Shown here piece by piece: positions 25,998-35,672 of a stretch of DNA of 64,000 nucleotides; position 1 is the first letter of the stretch; every line of letters starts with the position of its first letter. Location: NCBI RefSeq assembly GCF_036226685.1, contig NZ_CP109009.1, positions 3,348,001 to 3,412,000 on the forward strand, in the 5' to 3' direction. The stretch comes from Streptomyces sp. NBC_00690. Its GTDB lineage: Bacteria > Actinomycetota > Actinomycetes > Streptomycetales > Streptomycetaceae. The position numbers and the translations under genes were made by a program. The notes beneath the pieces are model-generated. The model worked only from the letters and a program-made list of their open reading frames with translations. It was not told where the DNA came from and did not search any database.

Positions 25998-27299
25998 ATG
26001 AGCTCCGAGAGCGCCGCCGCCGCCAGATCGCAGCCGTCCTGGGGCAGCAAATTGTTCCAGGGGCTACAGAAGATGGGGCGCAGCCTTCAGCTCCCCATTG
26101 CTGTGCTGCCCGCGGCCGGCATTCTCAATCGCCTCGGCCAGCCCGATGTCTTCGGTTCGGAGGGGCTGGGCTGGAACGACGTGGCGAAGGTGATGGCGGG
26201 CGCGGGTGGCGCCCTGTTGGACTCCAACATCGGTCTGCCGCTGCTGTTCTGCGTGGGTGTCGCCATCGGCATGGCGAAGAAGTCGGACGGTTCGACGGCG
26301 CTGGCTGCGGTGGCGGGCTTCCTCGTCTACTACAACGTGCTGCGGCAGTTCCCGGAGGACTGCCCCGATCAGGCGCAGGCCGTGGCGACGGGGTGTCAGG
26401 CGCCGGACAATTCGGTGGCGGCCTTCACCTATCAGAACCCCGGGGTCTTCGGCGGCATCGTGATGGGCCTGCTGGCTGCGTACTTCTGGCAGCGTTTCCA
26501 CCGGACGAAGCTGGTGGACTGGTTGGGCTTCTTCAATGGCCGCCGACTGGTGCCGATCATCATGGCGTTCGTCGGCATCGGCATTGCGGTGATCTCCCTG
26601 TGGGTCTGGCCGCCGGTGGGCCGGGGTCTGGAGAGCTTCAGCGACTGGTTGGTGGAGTTGGGTCCGTGGGGTTCGGGCATCTTCGGGGTCACCAACCGGG
26701 CCTTGTTGGTGATCGGCCTGCATCAGTTCTTGAACGTGCCGATCTGGTTCCAGTTGGGCAGTTACACCAAGCCGGACGGCACGGTGGTGCACGGTGACAT
26801 TTCGATGTTCTTGGCGGGTGACCCCGATGCGGGTCAGTTCACGACGGGGTTCTTCCCCATCATGATGTTCGCCTTGCCCGCGGCGGCTTTGGCCATCACC
26901 CATTGCGCGCGACCTCATCGGCGCAAGGAGATCGGCGGGTTGATGCTGTCGGTCGCCCTGACGTCGTTCGTCACGGGGATCACGGAGCCGCTGGAGTATT
27001 CGTTCCTCTTCGTGGCGCCGGCGCTGTATGCGGTGCATGCGGTGCTGACGGGTGTCTCGATGGCGGTGACATGGGCGTTGGGGGTGAAGGACGGCTTCAG
27101 TTTCTCCGCCGGTCTGATCGACTACGTCATCAACTGGTCCTTGGCGACCAAACCTTGGCTGATCATTCCGATCGGGCTCGGTTTCGCCTTGGTGTACTAC
27201 GTGGTGTTCCGGTTCGCGATCATCAAATTCAACATCCAGACGCCGGGGCGTGAACCGGAGGAAGTCGGCGATGAGATGGAACGCGAGAATGTGAAGTAG
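25998..27299 (+). CDS. nagE1: PTS EIIC permease for N-acetylglucosamine, first copy
   Basis: A 433-aa membrane protein of the glucose/GlcNAc EIIC family with about ten hydrophobic segments. Conserved features are MGRSLQLPIAVLPAAGILNRLG near the start, GMAKKSDGSTALAA, and the sugar-binding ITEPLEYSF with its essential Glu. The ATG at 25998 follows AGGAGGGACGTCG. It takes up N-acetylglucosamine together with NagF and Crr. Being under a dre site fits the known link between GlcNAc uptake and development. Assignment of copy number 1 rests on order relative to nagF. Confidence 0.9.
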   Translation: MSSESAAAARSQPSWGSKLFQGLQKMGRSLQLPIAVLPAAGILNRLGQPDVFGSEGLGWNDVAKVMAGAGGALLDSNIGLPLLFCVGVAIGMAKKSDGSTALAAVAGFLVYYNVLRQFPEDCPDQAQAVATGCQAPDNSVAAFTYQNPGVFGGIVMGLLAAYFWQRFHRTKLVDWLGFFNGRRLVPIIMAFVGIGIAVISLWVWPPVGRGLESFSDWLVELGPWGSGIFGVTNRALLVIGLHQFLNVPIWFQLGSYTKPDGTVVHGDISMFLAGDPDAGQFTTGFFPIMMFALPAAALAITHCARPHRRKEIGGLMLSVALTSFVTGITEPLEYSFLFVAPALYAVHAVLTGVSMAVTWALGVKDGFSFSAGLIDYVINWSLATKPWLIIPIGLGFALVYYVVFRFAIIKFNIQTPGREPEEVGDEMERENVK

Positions 27300-27494
27300 C
27301 AGCACATCCGCGACGGCATTCTTCCGGTGCGGGCACAGGGAATGGGGCGGGTTTCCCGGGCCCATTCAGGTTGGCCGGGAGGGCGAATTCGCCGCCTCGG
27401 ACGGCTGACAGGATGGGCCGGTCCGCGTGTGTCCGGTCGGTGCTGGGTGGTAGAAGGGCGGGTTTGAGGGCGGGAAGCCTCGATGGCTTCCCGC

Positions 27495-27562
27495 GCTTGT
27501 TCTGTTGTCGGGCTTGTTCTGTTGTCGGGCTTGTTCTGTTGTCGGGCTTGTTCTCTTGTCCG
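27495..27562 (+). repeat. 17-bp tandem repeat, four copies
   Basis: GCTTGTTCTGTTGTCGG is repeated head to tail three times exactly (27495-27545), followed by one diverged copy (27546-27562). There is no matching spacer pattern, so it is not CRISPR. Confidence 0.85.
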
Positions 27563-27746
27563 GGCCGCGCGGTCGGTGCCGGGTTTCGTCGTGTCTCGCA
27601 GTGGCTGCCGTTCCCACCGGCGATTTCCGACGCCCGGGTCGTTGTGCTGCGCTTTCCCCAGTGTCATGAGTGGCTTCGAGCAGCTCCGCCGGACGCTCGA
27701 CGTGGGTGCGGGTTCCGATCGCCGCGGTGCCGGTCCTGCGCCTTTC

Positions 27747-27801
27747 CGATGCGTTCCCGATGCGTTCCCGATGCGTTCCCGATGGGTTCCCAGTGCGTTC
27801 C
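27747..27801 (+). repeat. 11-bp tandem repeat, five copies
   Basis: CCGATGCGTTC is present three times exactly and twice with small changes (CCGATGGGTTC, CCAGTGCGTTC), without spacers. One further T-rich stretch separates it from the nagE2 operator. Confidence 0.8.
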
Positions 27802-27928
27802 GACCCCCCGTATTCATGATCGAATCCATTCACCCACGACGCCCGCTCGGCGGTGTTGGAATTCACATATCGCACGCCACATTCGATGCTTTTCCCCTGT
27901 TCCTCATCGACTCCCCTCATGTTAAAAA

Positions 27929-27955
27929 GGTCTACACCACTTAGTGGTGTAGACC
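27929..27955. promoter_or_regulatory. Double, overlapping dre site before nagE2
   Basis: GGTCTACACCACT, a single T and AGTGGTGTAGACC form a perfect 27-bp inverted repeat. Each arm matches the DasR operator half-form AGTGGTGTAGACCA. The symmetric arrangement suggests two adjacent DasR dimers or one very strong site. It lies 82 bases before the nagE2 ATG. Confidence 0.88.
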
Positions 27956-28036
27956 ATGCGGATCGCCGCACCCCCTTGTAGACGCCGCCTCCCCGCTTCT
28001 CGTCCTCGCGGCGCCTTGCTCCCCTGGAGGAAGTTG

Positions 28037-29302
28037 ATGTCCACCGCCAGCACCGCCCCGGCGGATCGGAAAAAGTGGGGCGCGGGCGCGATGGCCGTCA
28101 TGCAGCGCATTGGCCGCAGCCTGATGCTCCCCGTCGCCGTACTTCCCGCCGCCGCGCTCCTCGTTCGACTCGGCAATGACGACATGCTCGGCCGTGAGTC
28201 GTTCCCGTCCTTCCTCACCGAGATAGCCGGCTATATGCACGCCGGCGGCAACGCGATCCTCGACAATATGGCGTTGTTGTTCGCTGTCGGCATCGCCATC
28301 GGCTTCGCCAAGAAATCCGACGGCTCGACCGCGCTCGCGGCCGTCACCGGCTATCTGGTCTTCAAGAGCGTGCTCGGTACGTTCACCGATAAGAACCTGC
28401 CGAAGGTCGCCGAAGTCGTGGACGGCGCCATCGTGATGCGGGAAGCACCCGTGGACGCCAAAGTCCTCGGCGGTGTGGTGATGGGCCTGGTGGTCGCCCT
28501 GCTCTACCAGCGTTTCTACCGCACCAAACTGCCCGACTGGGCCGGCTTCTTCGGCGGTCGACGGCTGGTTCCGATACTGTCCGCCTTCGCCGGACTGCTG
28601 ATCGGCATCGCCTTCGGATTCCTCTGGCCGGTGCTCGGCACGGCCCTGCACAACACCGGTGAGTGGCTGGTCGGCTCCGGCGCGGTGGGTGCGGGCATCT
28701 TTGGTGTCGCCAACCGCGCGCTCATCCCGGTCGGCATGCACCATCTCCTGAACTCGTTCCCCTGGTTCCAGGCGGGTTCCTACGACGGTAAGAGCGGCGA
28801 CATCGCCCGCTTCCTGGCCGGTGACCCGACGGCCGGGCAGTTTATGACCGGCTTCTTCCCGATCATGATGTTCGCCCTGCCCGCGGCCTGTCTGGCAATC
28901 GTCCACTGTGCCCGCCCGGAGCGGCGCAAGGTGGTGGGCGGAATGATGTTCTCGCTGGCGCTGACGTCGTTCGTGACCGGTGTGACGGAGCCGATCGAGT
29001 TCACCTTCATGTTCATCGCGCCGGTGCTCTACGCCGTGCACGCGGTACTCACCGGGGTCTCCCTGGCGCTCACCTGGGGTCTGGGGATGAAGGACGGTTT
29101 CGGCTTCTCGGCCGGTGCGGTCGACTTCCTGCTGAATCTGGGGATCGCGTCCAATCCCTGGGGCCTGGCACTCGTGGGGCTGTGTTTCGCCGTCGTCTAC
29201 TACGTGGTGTTCCGCTGGGCCATCACCCGGTTCAATCTGCCGACTCCGGGGCGGGAGTCGGACGAGGAACTGGCTGACCTCATGAAGGCGGAGGCCAAAT
29301 AG
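28037..29302 (+). CDS. nagE2: PTS EIIC permease for N-acetylglucosamine, second copy
   Basis: A 421-aa EIIC permease paralogous to the preceding one, with the same landmarks: MQRIGRSLMLPVAVLPAAALLVRLG, GFAKKSDGSTALAAV, NRALIPVGMHHLLN and VTEPIEFTFMF. In S. coelicolor, NagE2 is the main GlcNAc permease; here the strong double dre in front is consistent with an inducible role. The ATG at 28037 follows GGAGGAAGTTG. Confidence 0.92.
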   Translation: MSTASTAPADRKKWGAGAMAVMQRIGRSLMLPVAVLPAAALLVRLGNDDMLGRESFPSFLTEIAGYMHAGGNAILDNMALLFAVGIAIGFAKKSDGSTALAAVTGYLVFKSVLGTFTDKNLPKVAEVVDGAIVMREAPVDAKVLGGVVMGLVVALLYQRFYRTKLPDWAGFFGGRRLVPILSAFAGLLIGIAFGFLWPVLGTALHNTGEWLVGSGAVGAGIFGVANRALIPVGMHHLLNSFPWFQAGSYDGKSGDIARFLAGDPTAGQFMTGFFPIMMFALPAACLAIVHCARPERRKVVGGMMFSLALTSFVTGVTEPIEFTFMFIAPVLYAVHAVLTGVSLALTWGLGMKDGFGFSAGAVDFLLNLGIASNPWGLALVGLCFAVVYYVVFRWAITRFNLPTPGRESDEELADLMKAEAK

Positions 29303-29513
29303 GCCGCTCACCACCTCCGCCCGTGCCCCTGGTTGCCGCGATGGAACCGGGGGCTTCGGCCTGTATGACCGCCTGTCATGAACAGCCGCGGCCGGCCCCG
29401 GACGCATGTCCGGCAACGGGGTGCGGCCTCCGCGGGCCGGCAGATCGGCCGCGCCCGGCGGCCTCGCCTTCGGCCGGCGGCTGTCCGCGGGCGGCGAGCG
29501 ACGGGCGGCCGGC

Positions 29514-30266
29514 TCAGACCTCGTACACGGCGCCCGGTACGGCGATCTCCGCAGGTCCCCGGTACTCGGCGCGGGCATCGGCGAGATTGCGCTGCCCGTC
29601 CGTCCACGGCGGTACGTGCGTCAGTACCAGCCGACCGGCCCCCGCCCGCTGTGCGTGGGCGCCCGCTTCCCTGCCGTTGAGATGGAGATCGGGCACGTCT
29701 TCCTTGCCATAGGTGAAGGACGCCTCGCACAGGAAGAGGTCCGCCCCTTCGGCCAACTCGTCCAGCGCATCGCAGACGCCCGTGTCGCCCGAGTACGTCA
29801 GTGTCCTGCCGCCGTGCTCCAGCCTGATGCCGAACGCCTCGACGGGATGGGCCACCCGTTCCGTTCGCACGGCGAAGGGCCCGATGTCGAAGCTGCCGGA
29901 CTTCAGGGTGTGGAAGTCGAAGACCTCGCTCATCGAGGACGGCGAGGGGGTGTCCGCGTACGCCGTGGTCAATCGCTGCTCGGTGCCTTCGGGGCCGTAC
30001 ACGGGCAGCGCTGGGCAGCGACCGCCGTCGTGCCGGTAGTAGCGCGCGACGAAGTACGCGCACATGTCGATGCAGTGATCGGCGTGGAGATGGCTGAGGA
30101 AGATGGCGTCGAGGTCATAGAGACCGACGTGGCGCTGCAACTCGCCGAGGGCGCCATTGCCCATGTCGAGGAGCAGCCGGAAGCCGTCGGCCTCTACGAG
30201 GTAGCTCGAACAGGCCGATTCCGCGGACGGGAACGACCCCGAGCAGCCGACGACGGTGAGCTTCAT
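29514..30266 (-). CDS. MBL-fold metallo-hydrolase (RNase Z / phosphodiesterase-like)
   Basis: A 250-aa metallo-beta-lactamase-fold enzyme. The metal motif is FLSHLHADHCID, and further ligands are in HPVEAFGIRLEHGGRTLTYSGDTG and near the end in LTHVPPW. The N-terminal GCSGSFPSAESACSSYLVEADGFRLLLDMGNGALGEL is typical of the RNase Z/cAMP phosphodiesterase branch. The substrate cannot be decided; actinobacterial members near cysM and murI are annotated as 3',5'-cyclic-nucleotide phosphodiesterase-like. Confidence 0.85.
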   Translation of the reverse strand: MKLTVVGCSGSFPSAESACSSYLVEADGFRLLLDMGNGALGELQRHVGLYDLDAIFLSHLHADHCIDMCAYFVARYYRHDGGRCPALPVYGPEGTEQRLTTAYADTPSPSSMSEVFDFHTLKSGSFDIGPFAVRTERVAHPVEAFGIRLEHGGRTLTYSGDTGVCDALDELAEGADLFLCEASFTYGKEDVPDLHLNGREAGAHAQRAGAGRLVLTHVPPWTDGQRNLADARAEYRGPAEIAVPGAVYEV

Positions 30267-30757
30267 GGAGCCTGAACCTCCGTTGACGGGGAGGGCTGGG
30301 GTGGGGGGCGTGCGGTGGATCGAGCGTAAAGCGCAAAAGGGGGCACCGCTCCTTCGGGGAGGGGGGGTGTGGGGGAACTCACCTGCGCTGTCACCGATTC
30401 GGAGGGCGCGCGGGGCGCAAGGGTGGGAGCGCACGGGGCGTGAGGGTGGCGAAAAGCCCCGATCCCTTGGTAAAGGGACCGGGGCTCATGGACGGTCGAT
30501 CTGCTCGTTCCGCTGGCTCGGGGGTGGCCCGGGAGCGTTCGAGCGGTGGTGTGGGGTCCGGCTGCTTCGGTGCCCCGGCCCGCGTCGTCGGTGAGGGTGC
30601 GGTGCCGCGGTGGTCCGGGCGGTTGTCGCCGTCCGTCTGGCAGCTGGGCTGCTGTGATCGGGCGGCTCGGCCGCGTGGTTCGGACGGACGGCGACAGGTG
30701 GACGGCGACGGGTGGAGGCCGGGGCTCGGTCGGCTGGGGCTCGGGTCGGCTGGGGGT
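30267..30757. other. Spacer between cysM and MBL gene (491 bp)
   Basis: No gene is supported. It holds the cysM terminator (30455-30486) and, on the minus strand, the presumed promoter of the MBL gene. The rest is G-rich without a repeat. Confidence 0.5.
30455..30486 (-). terminator. Rho-independent terminator of the cysO-cysM operon
   Basis: AGCCCCG/CGGGGCT and TCCCTT/AAGGGA form one long hairpin with a GGTA-type loop. On the transcript strand it is followed by TTTTC. It lies 270 bases downstream of the cysM stop. Confidence 0.82.
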
Positions 30758-32028
<1,271 letters not shown>

Positions 32029-32071
32029 GGTGTGGGCTCCTGTCGGGACGGTGGCTCAGGGCGCGCGTCTG

Positions 32072-32089
32072 ACCCCCGCGCGAGGGGGT
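32072..32089 (-). promoter_or_regulatory. Hairpin between leader peptide and cysO
   Basis: ACCCCC-GCGCGA-GGGGGT forms a perfect 6-bp stem in the 109-base spacer between the leader peptide stop and the cysO start. There is no T-tract. It may be part of an attenuation or translation-control switch driven by the leader. Confidence 0.45.
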
Positions 32090-32137
32090 GGTGCTCGTAC
32101 GGTCGCGCTCGGCCTGGCGGTGCGGTTCGGGCCTCGG

Positions 32138-32254
32138 TCAGGGCGCGGTCCGGGCCGTACACATCGCGCTTGCGAGGCGGCACAGGTCGACGTGCAGCCG
32201 CGCCACGAGCAGGACTGTGCTCGGCGTCTTGTCGCTCACGTCATGGGGAACCAT
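32138..32254 (-). CDS. Putative cysteine-responsive leader peptide
   Basis: A 38-codon ORF beginning MVPHDVSDKTPSTVLLVAR, with the core RLHVDLCRLASAMC and TGA at 32138. The HVDLCR..S..C pattern is the hallmark of short leader peptides placed before sulfur-assimilation and cysteine genes in Streptomyces, thought to sense Cys-tRNA through their cysteine codons. It stands alone upstream of cysO-cysM. It is not a stand-alone enzyme and should be read as a cis-regulatory element. No strong ribosome site was picked out. Confidence 0.8.
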   Translation of the reverse strand: MVPHDVSDKTPSTVLLVARLHVDLCRLASAMCTARTAP

Positions 32255-32388
32255 GCGGTCATCGTATCGATTCCCGGTCCGGATTCTGGAGTGTGATCTC
32301 AGATGATGGATGCATTCTGCTCACAGTGCGGGCACTGTCCGGCGCGGGACAGTGTTTCGGGCCTGTTGCGGGGTGCTGGAGGACCGGC

Positions 32389-32811
32389 TCAGTAGCTCTC
32401 CACGACCTTGATCTCTTCCTCGGTGATCACGCCGTCCACGATGCGGTACGAGCGGAACTGGAAGGGGCCCTCCTCGTCCTTGTCGGCGGTGGAGACCAGG
32501 ACGTAGTGGGCGCCGGGCTCGTTGGCGTAGGAGACGTCGGTGCGGGAGGGGTACGCCTCGGTCGCGGTGTGCGAGTGGTAGATGATGACCGGCTCTTCGT
32601 CGTTGTCGTCCATCTCCCGGTACAGCTTGAGGAGGTCCGCGGAGTCGAACTCGTAGAAGGTGGGCGATCGGGCGGCGTTGAGCATGGGGATAAACCGCTC
32701 GGGGCGGCCCTCGCCGACGGGTCCGGCGACGACGCCGCACGCCTCGTCGGGGTGGTCGGCGCGGGAGTGGGCGACGATCTGGTCATAGAGGGCCTGGGTG
32801 ATAGTCAGCAT
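32389..32811 (-). CDS. mec: M67 (JAMM/Mec) metalloprotease for sulfur carrier
   Basis: A 140-aa Zn protease with the JAMM signature: Glu early (DEACGVVAG), IIYHSHTATEAYPSRTDV (H-x-H-x10-D) and supporting Ser. It corresponds to mycobacterial Mec+, which releases cysteine from the CysO-cysteine adduct, and in some systems trims the carrier tail. It is the first gene of the mec-leader-cysO-cysM string on the minus strand. The ATG at 32811 is used; the longer upstream frame has the composition of repeat DNA. Confidence 0.9.
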   Translation of the reverse strand: MLTITQALYDQIVAHSRADHPDEACGVVAGPVGEGRPERFIPMLNAARSPTFYEFDSADLLKLYREMDDNDEEPVIIYHSHTATEAYPSRTDVSYANEPGAHYVLVSTADKDEEGPFQFRSYRIVDGVITEEEIKVVESY

Positions 32812-33073
32812 GCCGATCAGGATAAGCAGCCCGTCCCAACCGGCTCGGGGCAGCGGCTCCCGGTGGGCCCGGGCACGGCACGGGCACGGCACGGGCACGG
32901 TACGGGGCCACAGCACTGGCACGGGGTCAGGACCCGGGCACGCTCTGGCCAACCGGTGGTACGAAGCGGCCGGGAGCAGTCGTCCGCTCCCGGCCGGTCA
33001 GTACCGGGCCAGTCCGATCGTGTCCGGTCAGCTCCTGGCCAGTCCGATCGTGCGACGGTGTCGTGGAACGCCG

Positions 33074-34537
33074 TCAGCGTTTGGCGAAGGCGCTGCCCTG
33101 CGGATTGCGCTTCTTGAGTGAGCGATAGCTGACGAGCAGTCCGAGCGCCCACAGGGGAGCGCAGTAGAGGGAGATCCGCGCTTCCTCGTCGATGCCCATC
33201 ATCACGATGACCATGGCGATGAAGGCGAGCGCGAACCAACTGGTCCAGGGTGCACCGGGGGCCTTGAAGGAGGACTGCGGCACTTCGCCGCGGTCGGCCT
33301 TGGCCCGGTACCGGAGCTGGCTGATGAGGATCATGATCCAGGCCCACATGCCGGAGATGGTGGCGAAGGAGACGACCTTGTTGAATGCCTCTCCCGGCCA
33401 CTGGTAGTTGATCCAGACGCCGATCATCATCAGTCCGGCCGAGAAGGTGGTGCCGATGAGCGGGGTGCCGTTCTTGGTGAGCCGGGTGAAGAGGGCGGGG
33501 CCCTGGTTGTTGAGGGCGAGGTCGCGCAGCATCCGGCCGGTGGAGTACATGCCCGAGTTGCAGGACGACAGGGCTGCGGTGAGGACGACGAAGTTCACGA
33601 TGCCCGCGCCGACGGCGAGGCCCATCTTGTCGAAGGCGGCGACGAAGGGGGAGACGCCGGGCTGGAAGTTCGTCCAGGACACCACGGAGAGGATCATGAT
33701 GAGTGCGCCGATGTAGAAGACGGCGATCCGCCAGGGCACGGTGTTGATGGCCTTGGGCAGGGTCTTCTCGGGGTCCTTGGACTCGCCCGCGGTGACGCCG
33801 ACCAACTCGACGGCGAGGAAGGCGAACATCACGATCTGAAGGGTCATCAAGGTGCCGCCGATGCCCTTGGGGAAGAATCCGCCGTCGCTCCACAACAGGG
33901 AGACGGACGCGGAGTCACCGGCGTCGGAGAAGCCGAGGGTGAGGATGCCGATGCAGATGAGGATCATGCCGACGATGGCGGTGACCTTGATCATCGAGAA
34001 CCAGAACTCCAGCTCGCCGAAGAGCTTCACGGAGATCAGGTTGGCCCCGTACAGCACGAGGGTGAAGACCAGTGCGGAGATCCACTGGGGTATGTCGAAC
34101 CAGTAGGTCATGTACTGGGCAGCGGCGGTCACCTCGGTCATCCCGGTGACGACCCAGAACAGCCAGTACGTCCAGCCGGTGGCGAAGCCGGCGAAGGGGC
34201 CGATGAACTCGCGGGCGTACTCCGAGAAGGAACCGGCCACGGGGCGGTACATCAGCAGTTCGCCGAGGGCCCGCATGATGAAGAAGATGACCAGGCCCGC
34301 GATGGCGTACGCGAGGATGAGGCTGGGGCCGGCTTTGGAGATGGCCTTGCCCGCGCCGAGGAAGAGTCCGGTCCCGATGGCGCCGCCGATGGCGATCATC
34401 TGGATCTGTCGGGCCCCGAGTCCGCGGTGATATCCCTGGTCCGACTCGTCCCGGTGGGGTGTTCCGGTGTCCGGTGGGGTGACGACTGCGTTGGGGCCGC
34501 CCGGCCCGTTCTCGTCGCCTACCTGCACTGAAGTCAT
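33074..34537 (-). CDS. APC-family amino-acid permease (CycA/GabP-like)
   Basis: A 487-aa permease with twelve hydrophobic segments. It has a hydrophilic N-terminus, then GLGARQIQMIAIGGAIGTGLFLGAGKAI, the signature substrate-binding loop of the AAT family. MRALGELLMYRPVAGSFSEYAREFIGP and VELVGVTAGESKDPEKTLPKAI are also present. Candidates are D-serine/D-alanine/glycine, GABA or aromatic amino acids; sequence alone does not choose. A palindromic site lies in its leader (34594-34610). The ATG at 34537 has GGAGAAAGG upstream. Confidence 0.88.
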   Translation of the reverse strand: MTSVQVGDENGPGGPNAVVTPPDTGTPHRDESDQGYHRGLGARQIQMIAIGGAIGTGLFLGAGKAISKAGPSLILAYAIAGLVIFFIMRALGELLMYRPVAGSFSEYAREFIGPFAGFATGWTYWLFWVVTGMTEVTAAAQYMTYWFDIPQWISALVFTLVLYGANLISVKLFGELEFWFSMIKVTAIVGMILICIGILTLGFSDAGDSASVSLLWSDGGFFPKGIGGTLMTLQIVMFAFLAVELVGVTAGESKDPEKTLPKAINTVPWRIAVFYIGALIMILSVVSWTNFQPGVSPFVAAFDKMGLAVGAGIVNFVVLTAALSSCNSGMYSTGRMLRDLALNNQGPALFTRLTKNGTPLIGTTFSAGLMMIGVWINYQWPGEAFNKVVSFATISGMWAWIMILISQLRYRAKADRGEVPQSSFKAPGAPWTSWFALAFIAMVIVMMGIDEEARISLYCAPLWALGLLVSYRSLKKRNPQGSAFAKR

Positions 34538-34593
34538 GTGGTTTGCGCCCTTTCTCCATCTGATCCGCCCCGCTGCGGCTGGCGCGCGGGCGC

Positions 34594-34610
34594 GGATCAG
34601 GTCCTGATCC
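34594..34610 (-). promoter_or_regulatory. Palindrome in the permease leader
   Basis: GGATCAG-GTC-CTGATCC is a perfect 7-bp inverted repeat around a 3-base centre, 57 bases before the permease ATG. A third half-site CTGATCC lies at 34560-34566. The arrangement suggests a transcription-factor operator (for example GntR type), but the factor is unknown. Confidence 0.5.
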
Positions 34611-34962
34611 CCCCGGATGTGGATGGAGTGCCACCGGCGGTCGGCCGGCTCAAGCGCCGCAAGGGGCCGTGGGTGGGGTCCCTGGCGGTCGTGAAGATCT
34701 ATCACGGCCGTTTTGACGATCGTCGACGGCGAGTGTGGGGCACACCACAAGCAGAAGGGGAGAAAGGTCCCTTGGCGCGGCAAACGGGACCGTTCAGGTG
34801 ACGTGATCGTTATTCGGATTTGAGGGTGCGCTGAGCGTACGGGGGACGTGGGTCGGGGCCTCGCACACTGGTCCGGCGGTTGCGGGGGCGTCGATGACTC
34901 CCGGGTCCGATGGCGATTGCCGGGCCGGACGGCGGCACCCGGGTCCGACGGCCCTCGAACGG

Positions 34963-35008
34963 CGATCGGCCCCGCACCCCTCCGGTGGGAGGAGCACGGG
35001 GCCGGTCG
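34963..35008 (-). terminator. Terminator after the clpS-DUF2017 operon
   Basis: CGATCGGCCCCG and CGGGGCCGGTCG pair over 12 bases with one G-T pair, around a 22-base loop that can itself fold (CCTCC/GGAGG). It lies about 65 bases downstream of the DUF2017 stop. Confidence 0.65.
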
Positions 35009-35072
35009 TGCATCGGTGGGTCTGCCGGGTCGCAGCGGGGCTGCCGGGGCAGGTCAGGTCAGGCGTCGGGCA

Positions 35073-35672
35073 TCAGGCGTCGGGCATCAGGGTCTCGACG
35101 AGCGTCTCCTGTAGCGCGCCGAGCCAGAGGTAGGCCATCACCATCGGCTTGCGCGGATCGTCGTCGGGGAGGTGGTAGAGGTCGTCGCTCTCGTCATCGT
35201 CGGAGACATCGAGCCGGGTTCCGATGGTGATGCGCAGGTCGTTGAGGGCGCCGAGCCAGTTGTGGCACTCGTCGGCGGTCAGTTTGAGGACCGCCCCGCC
35301 TTCACCGCCGACCGTGAGCTCGTCGAGGGTGCGGACGACGCAGAGGACGTCGGTGCGCTTGCGGGAGCGCAGGTCGTTCTCGGTGAACCGTCTGAACTCG
35401 GCCGAGGCGGCTTGCAGCTCGTCGGTCTGGTCGGTGACGTCGGGGCCGGTGTACGCCTCGGGGAAGAGCCGGGCGAGCGCCGGGTCACTGGGCGGCTCGG
35501 ACGGTCCGTTGGTGAACAGCGCCGCAAGCGGGTCCTCGCCCTCCACCGGCTCTTCGCCGGGCCCGATCAGCTCCAGGAGCTGTACGGCCAGGGAGCGCAG
35601 GATGGAGATCTCGACCTCGTCGAGGGCGACCGCGGCCCCGCCGCCACCGATGGCTTCGAACTGTCCCGCCAT
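35073..35672 (-). CDS. DUF2017 protein
   Basis: A 199-aa acidic, helical cytoplasmic protein of the DUF2017 family. It has the N-terminal AALDEVEISILRSLAVQLLELIG-type helix and C-terminal helices ending near LWLGALQETLVETLM. The ATG overlaps the clpS stop as TGATG, so the two are coupled. The steady pairing with clpS in actinobacteria suggests a role in Clp proteolysis or N-degron handling, but no activity is demonstrated. Confidence 0.88.
   Translation of the reverse strand: MAGQFEAIGGGGAAVALDEVEISILRSLAVQLLELIGPGEEPVEGEDPLAALFTNGPSEPPSDPALARLFPEAYTGPDVTDQTDELQAASAEFRRFTENDLRSRKRTDVLCVVRTLDELTVGGEGGAVLKLTADECHNWLGALNDLRITIGTRLDVSDDDESDDLYHLPDDDPRKPMVMAYLWLGALQETLVETLMPDA

Larger units (their letters stand above)
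27300..27928. other. Long spacer between nagE1 and nagE2 with two repeat blocks
   Basis: About 630 bases hold no gene I can support; ORFs here read through repeats and lack ribosome sites. It contains a block of four 17-bp tandem units, a block of five 11-bp units and, at its end, the dre site of nagE2. The local base composition is more T-rich on the plus strand than that of its neighbours. Confidence 0.6.
34538..35072. other. Spacer upstream of permease (535 bp)
   Basis: No supported gene. It carries an operator-like palindrome near the permease start, and the terminator of the clpS-DUF2017 operon at its far end. Elements of a glycine riboswitch were looked for and not seen. Confidence 0.5.

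Noticed and set aside
26064..27365. A 433-codon minus-strand ORF opposite nagE1, and a similar one (27941-29578) opposite nagE2.
   Set aside because: His/Arg/Glu-rich antisense shadows of the permease genes. No domain and no ribosome site.
27495..27562. CRISPR-like repetition.
   Set aside because: Units are 17 bp and directly abutting, with no spacers and no cas gene in the window.
27366..27971. A 201-codon minus-strand ORF in the nagE1-nagE2 spacer.
   Set aside because: Most of it is translation of the tandem repeats. No homology signal and it covers the dre site.
34538..34800. Glycine riboswitch before the amino-acid permease.
   Set aside because: The conserved glycine aptamer strings were not found on the transcript strand. 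Only a palindromic operator-like site is present.
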